A stretch of DNA of 64,000 bases from Thalassoglobus polymorphus (lineage in GTDB: Bacteria > Planctomycetota > Planctomycetia > Planctomycetales > Planctomycetaceae), in the NCBI RefSeq assembly GCF_007744255.1, contig NZ_CP036267.1:1533541-1597540 (forward strand), in the 5' to 3' direction. A program made the position numbers and the translations under genes. The notes beneath the pieces are model-generated. The model ran no database searches, had not been told where the DNA came from, and saw nothing but the letters and a program-made list of their open reading frames with translations. This document shows, in pieces, positions 26,127-34,767 of the stretch (position 1 is its first letter; every line of letters begins with the position of its first letter).

Positions 26127-27494
26127 ATGAAGAAATTCCTACAGTGCATGCTGGTAATAACCGTTGGTGCGTTCAGCAGCGGTGCTGGTGTTCATGCCGA
26201 AGATGGAAAGTTTCAAGTACAATCGAACTTGCAGGCAGGAGTAGCCAAAGTCGACATTACTCCCAGCGAAGTGAAAGACTTTGAAGTCGTTGGACATCGC
26301 CGTAAGGTGACCGGCGTTCGTGATCCTCTGCGGGCGGGTGTGCTGGTCCTCTCTGATGGAGAAACCAAAGCTGCCATTGTGACTCTCGATACCATTTTTG
26401 CCTGGACTGAATTTGTGCAAATCGTCCGCCCGCAAATCGAGAAAGCAACCGGCGTCCCAGCTGCAAACATTATGGTGACAGCTTCCCACAATCATTCGGG
26501 ACCTGGGTTTGAAGCAGATTCCGAGTGGGGACGTGAGCTGGTTCAGAAAATCGTCGCTACTGCGAAAACTGCGAACTCCAACTTGCGACCGGTCAGCATT
26601 GGTTATGGGGAAGATCAGATCTCTTTTGGAATCAACCGGCGTAAAACGATCGATGGCCGAGCTGTCGTTCGCTTGAACCCCGATGGACCGAATGACCCAC
26701 GCGTGAAAGTGCTGCGGTTTGATGATGGGGAGTCACTCACGCCGATGGCCGTGCTGATGCACGCAGTGTGTCATCCCTGTTTCTTCACCTGGGGAGACAA
26801 AGGAAGCAATCCTTATCCGAATGGGTATCCTAGAATGAGTGCCGACTTTCCGGGAGTCGCGCAGTCTTTTGTCGAAATGAGTTATGCCGGGAAAACCGAC
26901 TCTCTATTTCTTCAGGGCTGTGCTGGAGACATCCGCCCGAATCTTCCTGGGTATCCGTATCGCTGTGCTGATGAAGCCGATATTCAGTGGGCTGGTCGAG
27001 ATCTCGGAAGTGCCGTTGTGCGGACCTTGGCGAAGAATGTCACCAGAGAAAATCTCAAGAAGCGTGAAGAGTTTTACCCCATTCGAGTGGCGAATACGAC
27101 AGTCTCTCTTCCGGGCAAAGAAGGGCGCATCGATGCTGAATTGCAAGCGATGAAAATCGGCCCTTACCTGTTGCTCACGATGCCAGGAGAACCGATGGTT
27201 GAGTACGGTTTTACGTTGGAAGAATCGATTGCTGATCGTGCAATCCCGATCATCATCGGCTATGCAAACGGGCACGTCGGTTACATCGCGACTGAAAAAT
27301 CCTATGAGGTCGGTGGCTATGAACCGAACAGGTCGAGGCTACTCCCCGAAGCCGAAATCATGATTCTGACCGAACTCAGCATGCTGGCGGACCAAGTTGT
27401 CGGGGACGTTTTCGAATCATTCTCCAAACACCCTAAAGATGCCGAAAAGCGAGCCGCTGAAGAAAAAGCCAGGCTCAACAGCACATCGAAATAG
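26127..27494 (+). CDS. Secreted neutral ceramidase-like protein, second paralogue
   Basis: 455 residues with a Sec signal peptide (MKKFLQCMLVITVGAFSSG ending near AHA/EDG). The family pattern is clear: AKVDITPSEV, RDPLRAGVLVLSDG, MVTASHNHSGPGF with His residues for zinc, AVCHPCFFTWGD, and FLQGCAGDIRPN. It is the same domain as the gene before it but is more distant and uses a Sec instead of a Tat signal. A strong hairpin follows 48 bases after its stop. The substrate is not deducible; lipid or sugar-amide hydrolysis outside the cytoplasm is likely. Confidence 0.78.
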   Translation: MKKFLQCMLVITVGAFSSGAGVHAEDGKFQVQSNLQAGVAKVDITPSEVKDFEVVGHRRKVTGVRDPLRAGVLVLSDGETKAAIVTLDTIFAWTEFVQIVRPQIEKATGVPAANIMVTASHNHSGPGFEADSEWGRELVQKIVATAKTANSNLRPVSIGYGEDQISFGINRRKTIDGRAVVRLNPDGPNDPRVKVLRFDDGESLTPMAVLMHAVCHPCFFTWGDKGSNPYPNGYPRMSADFPGVAQSFVEMSYAGKTDSLFLQGCAGDIRPNLPGYPYRCADEADIQWAGRDLGSAVVRTLAKNVTRENLKKREEFYPIRVANTTVSLPGKEGRIDAELQAMKIGPYLLLTMPGEPMVEYGFTLEESIADRAIPIIIGYANGHVGYIATEKSYEVGGYEPNRSRLLPEAEIMILTELSMLADQVVGDVFESFSKHPKDAEKRAAEEKARLNSTSK

Positions 27495-27541
27495 CCACCA
27501 GTTTTGCGAAACAGCTCCTCAGGCTGGAGCGAACGAGTAGA

Positions 27542-27575
27542 GCGGAAGCGGCAACCTCTATGTTGCCGCTTCCGC
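27542..27575. terminator. Strong hairpin after ceramidase-like gene
   Basis: Perfect 14-bp arms GCGGAAGCGGCAAC/GTTGCCGCTTCCGC with a 6-base loop. No T-run follows on either strand, so it may be a factor-dependent stop or an RNA-stabilising stem rather than a classical terminator. Confidence 0.6.
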
Positions 27576-27683
27576 AAACAAACGGCGGAGTTACCGGGAC
27601 TGGCCCCAGAAATGCTGTAAAACTTAAATACAGGGGACATGTCCTTGCCCGCGACACTTCAGATAGTTTTGGGGCCAAGTTCA

Positions 27684-28607
27684 ATGACTAGAAATGAAGC
27701 TCTTCGAGTTCTTGGATTAGATGAGGTTTTCACTTCAGAAGAATTGCGCCGAGCGTACAAGGATGAGTCCTTTGCTTGGCATCCCGATCGTTTTGCAGCT
27801 GGGACTAAGATGTACTCACGGGCTCAGGAAAAATTCAAAGCGATTAAACAGGCTTATGAAATACTCATTGACTGCTGTAACGGGAGTGAGCAGGAGGCAG
27901 ATAAAAGCCCTGAGGTTATCCTTGCCGAAGATGTGACCTATCTCGGTGGCGATCCACGTCTTGATAGCTCGCATTTTTTTTTCATGAACAGGCGTTCTGG
28001 AAAAGCCATACTCAGTGACAGCGGTGTTGTGTTGGTTTTAAGAGATAAGAATGGTGCGTATCGAGAGATAGGATTTCGAGCAGACGAAATTATCGGTTCA
28101 ATCTGGGGCAATGATCATCGGTGTTCTCAAAGAGCCAACCTAGATTTTGAAAGCTATCAGCCCAGCGATCATGCTTGCAGGAAAAATCAATTTGTCATTC
28201 AAGCAGTTGACCCGGATAAAATTCAGATGCTTATTGTGTCCCAACTGCAGTTCGACAATGAGTATCTCGCAAAACGATTCGCGATTCGCTTTTCGGATCT
28301 CTTTTGCCCTCGTAATGTGCGTGTCGAGTGGGATGCATACTGGGAGCCAAGACGAGTCGTAGAAGCAAATCTGAAATGGAGAGCGGCGCAGCGACAAAAG
28401 AAGCAGGCTGAAGAATTTCGACTGAAGCGAAGTCAAGCCGAGGCTAAAGCAAAAGCTGAGCGAGAAGCTTCTGAGCGTAAACGAAAAGAGCTAATTGAAA
28501 CGACAATAGCGTCCTTGCAAGAGCGACTCCCGTCCCCCGAGATTATTGTTGTCGTGATAGTGGTAATGATGTTTGTCGCGTTTCTCATTATTTCCAACTT
28601 GTTCTAG
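27684..28607 (+). CDS. Tail-anchored J-domain protein
   Basis: 307 residues from ATG 27684 (the frame opens at 27639, but the J domain begins right after the chosen ATG). The J domain occupies about residues 1-65, with helix II/III loop motif HPD in SFAWHPDRF and helix III FKAIKQAYEILID. A unique middle domain (about 85-220) has no match I know. Then comes a charged coiled-coil-like run of K, E, A and R (AEAKAKAEREASERKRKEL). The end is a C-terminal hydrophobic anchor IIVVVIVVMMFVAFLIISNL with two residues after it. It lacks the Gly/Phe and zinc regions of DnaJ, so it should recruit an Hsp70 to the membrane rather than serve as general DnaJ. Confidence 0.8.
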   Translation: MTRNEALRVLGLDEVFTSEELRRAYKDESFAWHPDRFAAGTKMYSRAQEKFKAIKQAYEILIDCCNGSEQEADKSPEVILAEDVTYLGGDPRLDSSHFFFMNRRSGKAILSDSGVVLVLRDKNGAYREIGFRADEIIGSIWGNDHRCSQRANLDFESYQPSDHACRKNQFVIQAVDPDKIQMLIVSQLQFDNEYLAKRFAIRFSDLFCPRNVRVEWDAYWEPRRVVEANLKWRAAQRQKKQAEEFRLKRSQAEAKAKAEREASERKRKELIETTIASLQERLPSPEIIVVVIVVMMFVAFLIISNLF

Positions 28608-28637
28608 TCGAAACTGGACTAACCCCAGTCCACTTCG

Positions 28638-28937
28638 ATGCGATCCACAACTCTCAAGGAATCGCGCGCCCGTCAAGTTGATACCACTTCACAGTCCCAA
28701 ACAGTGTACCTAAGAATTCACCGCAAAAAACGTCGACGTTCCTGGGTGAGTTATGACTCAGCGGTTGCCGCGTATGCAGCAGTTGGAAAATTCAATTCCG
28801 CCGTACGTTTGCAAGAGGTAGCAATCGACATTTGTTATTCCGATCATAAACTGGAAGCAGAAAAACGGCTTCTCAGTTATGAAGGATTGCATCCAGCCCG
28901 AAAGTTGAAATTCCAATTTAGTGATCTGGTGGAATAG
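28638..28937 (+). CDS. Small TPR-like protein, possibly a gene fragment
   Basis: 99 residues. The C-terminal half (AAYAAVGKFNSAVRLQEVAI, then EKRLLSYEGLHPARK) resembles the last TPR unit of longer planctomycete TPR proteins, which end in a similar R-L-x-x-Y-E motif. The first 35 residues are basic and unlike that family. No clear SD. It starts 30 bases after the J-domain gene. It could be a real small gene or the remnant of a lost TPR gene. Confidence 0.4.
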   Translation: MRSTTLKESRARQVDTTSQSQTVYLRIHRKKRRRSWVSYDSAVAAYAAVGKFNSAVRLQEVAIDICYSDHKLEAEKRLLSYEGLHPARKLKFQFSDLVE

Positions 28938-29482
28938 GTTGCCATTCGCGTTGATTGGCCGGTAAACAGCGAGCTGGATCTCGTCCTGAATTGCGCTGAC
29001 ATCTCGGGGCTTTCATTGATCGCTGATTTCGTACCTCCGGTGTCTAGTCAGGGGTGACGGGCTTGAGTTGCATTTCAATGATTGCAAACTCAACTCTCTA
29101 CCAGATTTCGTGATGAGTAGTCGTGCTCTGCGATGCGTGGACTCGGTCGAAAACCAGCTTGCTCTTTGCTGGAATCATTCATTGTTGGTGATGTGATTTC
29201 GGTCTCTTTGTGAGGGCTTGCTTGCTGCTCGCAACTTGAATTGTTCTTTATTCACGTATTCACTGAATCTTCATATTCGCCTCACGTTCCCTGAACAATG
29301 GTGAGCTATTTTGGGGGCTCGCAAGGTCAATTTATTTTTTGCTATCTGACCTCTCCAAAATTATTGAGAACTGATCCTGAAACCTGATTTTGATCGCTTA
29401 AACATTGAGTAAAGCGACAATCCCAGAGGTTTTCGGACTGATTCTACGTTGATATGAGAACCCAATTCAGGAAGGTATTGTT
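28938..29482. other. Intergenic region upstream of pseudopilin gene
   Basis: 545 bases with no gene seen. Its last third holds one copy of repeat family A (29367-29446). The rest shows nothing clear. Confidence 0.5.
29367..29446 (+). repeat. Dispersed repeat family A, copy A1
   Basis: About 80 bp beginning AGAACTGATCCTGAAAC and ending TTTTCGGACTGATTCTA. Its ends are imperfect inverted copies of each other. It is in the same orientation as A2, A3 and A5. Confidence 0.8.
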
Positions 29483-30433
29483 ATGAAAGTTCGTCGAGGT
29501 TTTACGCTTATTGAGTTGTTAGTCGTGATAGCAATTATCGCCATCTTGGTGGCTTTGCTTCTACCGGCAGTTCAGCAGGCTCGAGAGGCTGCCCGGCGTA
29601 CGAGGTGTAAAAATAATCTAAAGCAGATCGGGTTGGCGTTGCACAACTATCACGATACACACAACAGCCTGCCAGCAGGCAGCATTGTGCTGCTCAACGC
29701 CTCCGGGACAACATATTATGGTCATGGATGGACATGGCATGCCAGTATTCTCCCGTTCCTCGATCAGGGTCCACTCTACCAGCAGATCCAGGGGCCGAAT
29801 GATAGCGGCATAGGAGCTGAGTCAGGATCAACGACCAGCCCTAAGCAACAACTGGCAGGCCAGACCGTGCTTTCTATGTTCTGGTGTCCCTCACAGCCAG
29901 ATGTGACAACTGGACCACAAAAGGGTGGCTATGCTCCATCGAATTACAACGGGAATATGGGAACTCTGATCGGAAACTCTGGCGATAATTGCTACAGCGG
30001 TTCGGTGACCACAGCTGCTGGAATGGCTGCTCGCGGGGGCTGCATGAATGCCGACGGCGTATTCTTCATCAGCAGCAGCGTTCGCTTTCGTGATGTGATT
30101 GACGGACTCTCCAATACCATCTTCGTCAGCGAAGTCATCGATTCAGGTGGAGATGCAAATCTGCTGGGTGGCGCGGGAAGCGATCGCAAACATTGTTTTT
30201 CTGGCGGTGCAGACTCGAATCCTCCTACAGAGATGACGGAGTACCTCATCGCTGCTGAAAGCAATGATCCGATCAATTCCTACGGAGAAGAGGCAGCTGG
30301 CAGCTTCCATGTTGGTGGAGCCCAGTTTTTGCTTGGTGACGGCAGTGTCCGATTCCTGTCCGAAAATCTCGACATGACGACATACCGGTCCATTAGCACT
30401 CGAGCCAACGGTGAACTCCCGGGTGAGTTCTAA
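29483..30433 (+). CDS. DUF1559 family type II pseudopilin-like protein
   Basis: 316 residues. A prepilin N-terminus [18 protein letters not shown] should be cut by prepilin peptidase after G6, leaving Phe at position 1 and Glu at 5. The DUF1559 body follows: [31 protein letters not shown], and the C-terminal signature [20 protein letters not shown]. Planctomycetes encode many such proteins; they probably form surface fibres or join a type II secretion-like machine. A small lipoprotein gene follows 160 bases later, the usual partner arrangement. A stem-loop separates the two. Confidence 0.93.
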   Translation: MKVRRGFTLIELLVVIAIIAILVALLLPAVQQAREAARRTRCKNNLKQIGLALHNYHDTHNSLPAGSIVLLNASGTTYYGHGWTWHASILPFLDQGPLYQQIQGPNDSGIGAESGSTTSPKQQLAGQTVLSMFWCPSQPDVTTGPQKGGYAPSNYNGNMGTLIGNSGDNCYSGSVTTAAGMAARGGCMNADGVFFISSSVRFRDVIDGLSNTIFVSEVIDSGGDANLLGGAGSDRKHCFSGGADSNPPTEMTEYLIAAESNDPINSYGEEAAGSFHVGGAQFLLGDGSVRFLSENLDMTTYRSISTRANGELPGEF

Positions 30434-30451
30434 ATCATTCTTGAAAATTCG

Positions 30452-30471
30452 CCACGAGTTCAGTCTCGTGG
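30452..30471 (+). other. Hairpin between pseudopilin and lipoprotein genes
   Basis: Perfect 7-bp arms CCACGAG/CTCGTGG with a 6-base loop, 19 bases after the pseudopilin stop. No T-run follows. It may protect the upstream mRNA end so that the pilin is made in excess over the lipoprotein. Confidence 0.45.
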
Positions 30472-30593
30472 AGAAGATTGCTTCATCACATGAAGAGCAC
30501 TCTTCACCGACTTTTTCTACGGAACGTCAATCAGCTTTGAAGTGATATTTCACCAACTTAGACAACATTGAATTTTTTCGAGTGACTATAGAA

Positions 30594-31040
30594 ATGAAGA
30601 ATCCGAGACGAATTGGCAATCTGGTAATGGTATTATCAGCATTAACCTTAACAGGCTGTGGTCAGGGTGGTGCAGATGATCAGCCGGACCTGGGCCGGGT
30701 GAGTGGGACAGTCTTTTTCGAAGGAGAGGTGCTGCCCGGTGCGTCAATCTCTTTCATCCCCGAGGAAGGTCGCCCAGCGACTGGGAAGACAGATGAGCAG
30801 GGGATGTACGAATTGGTCTACATCCGTGACACAAGAGGCTGCAAGGTCGGTCAGAATAAAGTAGTTATCACAACCGTTGGCGAAGGCGAAGATCTTGAGG
30901 AACTGGATGGAGACGATCTTGATCAGTCTCAACTTCAACGCGTCGTCGAAAAAGTTCCAGCCAAGTACAATGCAAACTCGGAACTGATCGCAGTGGTCAA
31001 TCCGGGTGAGAACACACACGACTTCCGCTTAGAGAAATAA
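30594..31040 (+). CDS. Small lipoprotein with carboxypeptidase-regulatory-like fold
   Basis: 148 residues from ATG 30594; an in-frame GTG at 30582 is possible. A signal peptide ends in lipobox LTLTGC, so Cys should be lipidated. The body resembles a carboxypeptidase-regulatory-like (transthyretin-type) beta sandwich, common in planctomycete proteins paired with DUF1559: RVSGTVFFEGEVLPGASISF, then GKTDEQGMYELVY, then a final PGENTHDFRL strand. It probably sits on the membrane next to the pseudopilin product. No enzyme activity is expected. Confidence 0.85.
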   Translation: MKNPRRIGNLVMVLSALTLTGCGQGGADDQPDLGRVSGTVFFEGEVLPGASISFIPEEGRPATGKTDEQGMYELVYIRDTRGCKVGQNKVVITTVGEGEDLEELDGDDLDQSQLQRVVEKVPAKYNANSELIAVVNPGENTHDFRLEK

Positions 31041-31095
31041 GTGAGCCCAACAGGGCTTAGCTTGATTGACGAGCAAGTGGCACAATCTGGAATCG

Positions 31096-31151
31096 AGCGG
31101 ACTGCGAGGAGTGAAAGCAAGGACTCTCTTCGTTAAGTCCGCTATTTTTTT
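31096..31151 (+). terminator. Likely terminator of pseudopilin/lipoprotein unit
   Basis: Arms AGCGGACT/AGTCCGCT enclose a long loop and are followed by ATTTTTTT. A shorter alternative stem GGACT/AGTCC uses the same 3' arm. The convergent gene ends at 31186. Confidence 0.55.
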
Positions 31152-31185
31152 GTGAGGGAGCAAACTCAGCGTGTTCGCACGATTC

Positions 31186-32451
31186 TTAGCGACTATTCTC
31201 TGATCGCTCACCTTTTTCGATAAGTCCGATACGGACATCGATCACCCCTTTGTTGTCTGCGAGTTCTCCCCATTTATCTTGACAACGCAGGAACAGTTCC
31301 CCGCTGGTGGGGACTGTGAAGGTTTCATTCCCGCCGATTTCAAAGGGTTCACTCAGTTTGTAGTCATCAAAGATGATGCCAATCAATTGCCCGTTTCCGT
31401 TCTCGTCCCCCGCTGCCGACAGTAGTGGACCTTCTTTGCTGAGAGTCCATTCTTTTTCGGTCTTTAAAGAATAGGTGTCGCCAGCAAAGACTTTTGCTTT
31501 ACTCGCTTGCCAGCCGGAGTCGGCTCGAATCTTTGAGAAGGCAGTCGTCCGTTCAGAAAGGAGACGAAATTTCGTTTTCCAGTCCCAGCTGCAAAGATCG
31601 CATCGGTATCCGGGCTCCATATCTTTGAGGAAGAGATTGTATTCGAATTCGATTTCCTCAGCCTGTGCCCCATAGACGGAATCGAAACTCACCTTGCGGT
31701 CGGCAAGCAGCGCAAGCCCCAAAGGTTTGAATCGGGCTGAGTAATTTTTATTGGCTCCCAACATATGACAGAGAACCCATCGCCAGGCGTAGTTTTGCCA
31801 TGAGTCACCTGTCTGTTCGAGGGGATTGTTGACGATCGCTCCCAACGATTTCGGCTCTTGCGATTGGAGATAGTTGATCACATTTTCACTCGCGTTGACG
31901 CCACGTTCGCCTGCGCGGAAATACTTCCCGACTTCAGCCATTCCCTCGGAATACCAGACCGGTCCTGTGCTCCCAAAGTTGATTCCGCAGTAGGCATGAA
32001 TGGCTTCATGTTGCGGGGTCTTGTGATCGGAGACCGCGTAGACAATTGCGTTAGAATCGATTTTCGGCCCTCCCACAAAACCTCGTACTTGAGTAATCGT
32101 TAGTCCTCCACCAGTACGAACGGACCGAAGTCCATCTGGGGAAAGCTTCGCGATTTGCTCTTGCGGCCAGTTGTCGAAATCATCGAAGACAAACATCCGA
32201 ATTGGCTTGCGATTCCGCCGACCCCAGTAGTCGGCGACAAGTTTCAGCATCGTCTCCAATTCTTCGAGCAGCTCATCAGCCTCGTCTTTGGAGAGATCTG
32301 TCATCAGCTGAAAGTTACGGCTTTGGTAAAGCTGAACCTTTGCGTCCTGAGCAGAAACATGCGCTGGCACGAACAACGGCAGTAACAGGGATGCAAGAAT
32401 GCCGAACAGGCAAGGCCGTCTCAGGTGCAGCACGATCGATTCTCTCATCAT
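31186..32451 (-). CDS. Secreted gluzincin-like (DUF1570-type) protein with PA-IL-like C-terminal domain
   Basis: 421 residues with a signal peptide (LFGILASLLLPLFVPAHVSA). A zinc-peptidase pattern HEAIHAYCG is followed about 18 residues later by WYSEGMAE, the Glu of a gluzincin site, as in DUF1570 proteins. The C-terminal 110 residues (GDTYSLKTEKEWTLSKEGPL, then EIGGNETFTVPTSGELFLRC) resemble the PA-IL/LecA-type galactose-binding sandwich. It may be a cell-envelope peptidase that binds sugar. It stands alone. The peptidase call is motif-based; substrate unknown. Confidence 0.75.
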   Translation of the reverse strand: MMRESIVLHLRRPCLFGILASLLLPLFVPAHVSAQDAKVQLYQSRNFQLMTDLSKDEADELLEELETMLKLVADYWGRRNRKPIRMFVFDDFDNWPQEQIAKLSPDGLRSVRTGGGLTITQVRGFVGGPKIDSNAIVYAVSDHKTPQHEAIHAYCGINFGSTGPVWYSEGMAEVGKYFRAGERGVNASENVINYLQSQEPKSLGAIVNNPLEQTGDSWQNYAWRWVLCHMLGANKNYSARFKPLGLALLADRKVSFDSVYGAQAEEIEFEYNLFLKDMEPGYRCDLCSWDWKTKFRLLSERTTAFSKIRADSGWQASKAKVFAGDTYSLKTEKEWTLSKEGPLLSAAGDENGNGQLIGIIFDDYKLSEPFEIGGNETFTVPTSGELFLRCQDKWGELADNKGVIDVRIGLIEKGERSENSR

Positions 32452-32757
32452 GAAGTTCTCTCAATACTGAACTTGGGAAACAGGAGCAGTTGTTATCTTA
32501 CTCATCACTGGGATCAATTCAATTGGTTCTTGTGCACCGGGCAGCACGATGCAGCTTGGAGTGAAGTGCTGGGCGTGACAGCTGCTGGCGTCGGTGCATC
32601 GTAGTGATCTGACTCGGTTTCTTCGCGACTCAGGGGGCTCTTCGGAACTTGAAAGACTGGGCTAATACATAAAGTTCGCCTCTCAATGACTGGGAAATCC
32701 TTTACATCGCAGTGATTTCCGGATAGAAGGTAAACTCAATTCTATTCAGGAATCCTG
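32452..32757. other. Divergent intergenic region
   Basis: 306 bases between two divergent genes, probably with both promoters. No repeat or clear hairpin seen. Confidence 0.4.
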
Positions 32758-34668
32758 ATGAAAAAAGATGGCTCAGCCAGTACGTTCGACAGAATGAAAA
32801 TTGTTTCTGTTGTGATGCTTTGTCTCCTGACCGGTTGTGGACCCACCGCGCCAAAAGAGGCCTCGCAGGCCCCGGCTCCAGATTCCACGCAACCTGAATT
32901 GACGATCACATCTCCCAAGCCGCGGCCGGCGCCGTCTCAGGGGTATCTCGGCAGTCAGGCGTGTGTCGAGTGTCATACCGAAATCCATGAGCACTACTCG
33001 CAGCACCCGATGGGCCAATCTCTGGCGAAGGTGATGGAAGCGACTCCCATCGAAGATTATGAGGGTGAGGATCGGTTCAGTGCAGATTCCGCGCCTGGTT
33101 CTGATTTGCGACTCACCTACGAAATTGAAAAAACTGAAGACGAGGTCATCCACCGGGAGATACTGGAAAGAAGAAATGGAGACCAGATTTACTCGCGGGA
33201 TGTCCCTGTTCAATATGCAATTGGTGCCGGAGTCCGTGGACGATCCTACCTCATCAATCATGATGGCCTGCTGTTTATGTCCCCAGTGACATGGTACTCC
33301 CAGTCTGGGGCCTGGGACCTTTCACCTGCTTACCATATCCGGAACATGCAATTTGGTCGGCGAATTGTGGACGACTGCTTGAGTTGCCATGCTGGCCGGG
33401 TCGCCACTGCTTCCGGAACGCCAGATTCTTATCAAGCCAATCCGTTCATTGAAGAATCGATCGGTTGTGAGCGGTGTCACGGTCCTGGTGAAGAACATGT
33501 CCAGTTCCATCACGGCAAGATTGATCTCCCCAAAGATCCGATCGTGAATCCGATCGACTTGCCTCCCCGAACGCGTGATCACGTTTGCATGCAGTGTCAC
33601 CTTGGTGGTGAGAGCCGCCTCACTCGATTTGATCGAAGCGATTTTGATTTTCGACCGGGGGATGACCTCGCCGATATTTGGACCATTTTCATCCAGGAGA
33701 ACGATCATAAAAATGGGGCCGGTGACGTCAAGGAGCATCGCCATGCCTCCAAAGTCGTCAGCCAGGCTGAACAAATGTTTGACAGCCGCTGTTACCAGAA
33801 AAGCGATGGAAAGCTTGGCTGTATCTCTTGTCACGATCCGCATACTGTCCCGAGTGCTGAGGAGAAGGTCAGTTTTTATAAATCGAAATGCTTAGAGTGC
33901 CACTCCCCGGGAAATGTCGAATGCAGCCGACCCATTTCGGAGCGTCTTCTGGTCTCTTCTGAAGATTCGTGCATTCAGTGCCACATGCCGGTGGCGACGT
34001 CGAGTAATATTTCTCATGTTGCACAGTCTGACCATCGAGTGTTGCGCGAGCCTCCGCCGGAGAGAAGCCATCAGCACGAAGCGGATGAAGAGCAGGCAGT
34101 CATGGTGGTTGTAGGAGAAAAAGAGAACCTCATTCCCAAAAATGAATTGGATCGTGCAAAAGCGATTATGCAGGTTCGGATTTCAGAGAGTATTGGGAAC
34201 CCTGACTTGGCTGGGAGGACAATATCGTTTCTGGAGAAGTGGGTTGAGGCTGTCCCGAATGACATCGAAGCTGCACTCACTTTAGGAATCGCCCTTCAAC
34301 TCCAGCAGGCATATGCTTCGGCGATTCAGACTTGGCAAAAAGCACTCGAGGTGCAGCCTGAAAATGAATTGCTCCTCCGACGTTTGATGTTCGTTCACCT
34401 GGAAGCTGGGCAACCAGCGCTGAGCGTTGAATACAGCCAGCGACTGGTGGATGTGATCCCATGGGACGCGGAATACTTCGGCTTCCACGCTCAAATTCTC
34501 GCTGAACTCAGAAGATTTGACGAAGCCATCTCAGCTGCAAAACGCTCGCTCGAATTGAATCCCGGCCAACCGCAAATTCATCAACTGCTTGCAAAGCTCT
34601 ACGCCGTCCAAAACAATTCGGAACAAAGTCGGCTTCACGAAAAACAAGCACAGCAAATGTCGAGATAA
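32758..34668 (+). CDS. Multihaem cytochrome c lipoprotein with C-terminal TPRs
   Basis: 636 residues. The signal ends in a lipobox-like LLTGC near residue 24. Seven CXXCH haem motifs can be counted: CVECH, CLSCH, CERCH, CMQCH, CISCH, CLECH and CIQCH, spread over about residues 60-420 in a cytochrome c554/DmsE-like layout. The last 180 residues form TPR units, for example ALTLGIALQLQQAYASAIQT and AISAAKRSLELNPGQPQIHQ. This haem-plus-TPR fusion is common in planctomycetes; its electron partners are not known. It should sit outside the cytoplasmic membrane. No reductase or oxidase gene adjoins it. Confidence 0.88.
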   Translation: MKKDGSASTFDRMKIVSVVMLCLLTGCGPTAPKEASQAPAPDSTQPELTITSPKPRPAPSQGYLGSQACVECHTEIHEHYSQHPMGQSLAKVMEATPIEDYEGEDRFSADSAPGSDLRLTYEIEKTEDEVIHREILERRNGDQIYSRDVPVQYAIGAGVRGRSYLINHDGLLFMSPVTWYSQSGAWDLSPAYHIRNMQFGRRIVDDCLSCHAGRVATASGTPDSYQANPFIEESIGCERCHGPGEEHVQFHHGKIDLPKDPIVNPIDLPPRTRDHVCMQCHLGGESRLTRFDRSDFDFRPGDDLADIWTIFIQENDHKNGAGDVKEHRHASKVVSQAEQMFDSRCYQKSDGKLGCISCHDPHTVPSAEEKVSFYKSKCLECHSPGNVECSRPISERLLVSSEDSCIQCHMPVATSSNISHVAQSDHRVLREPPPERSHQHEADEEQAVMVVVGEKENLIPKNELDRAKAIMQVRISESIGNPDLAGRTISFLEKWVEAVPNDIEAALTLGIALQLQQAYASAIQTWQKALEVQPENELLLRRLMFVHLEAGQPALSVEYSQRLVDVIPWDAEYFGFHAQILAELRRFDEAISAAKRSLELNPGQPQIHQLLAKLYAVQNNSEQSRLHEKQAQQMSR

Positions 34669-34767
34669 AACGTCTTCAATTCATGCCGAGCCGGTGTTTG
34701 CTAAGTCGGTGTTTGCTGATTCAGGGAAGCTCATTTGGTCGTCACGATCATCATGGGAGTCAGGCTT

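Noticed and set aside
34692-34717. Two copies of CGGTGTTTGCT, 15 bp apart
   Set aside because: Short direct repeat between convergent genes, no other sign of function.
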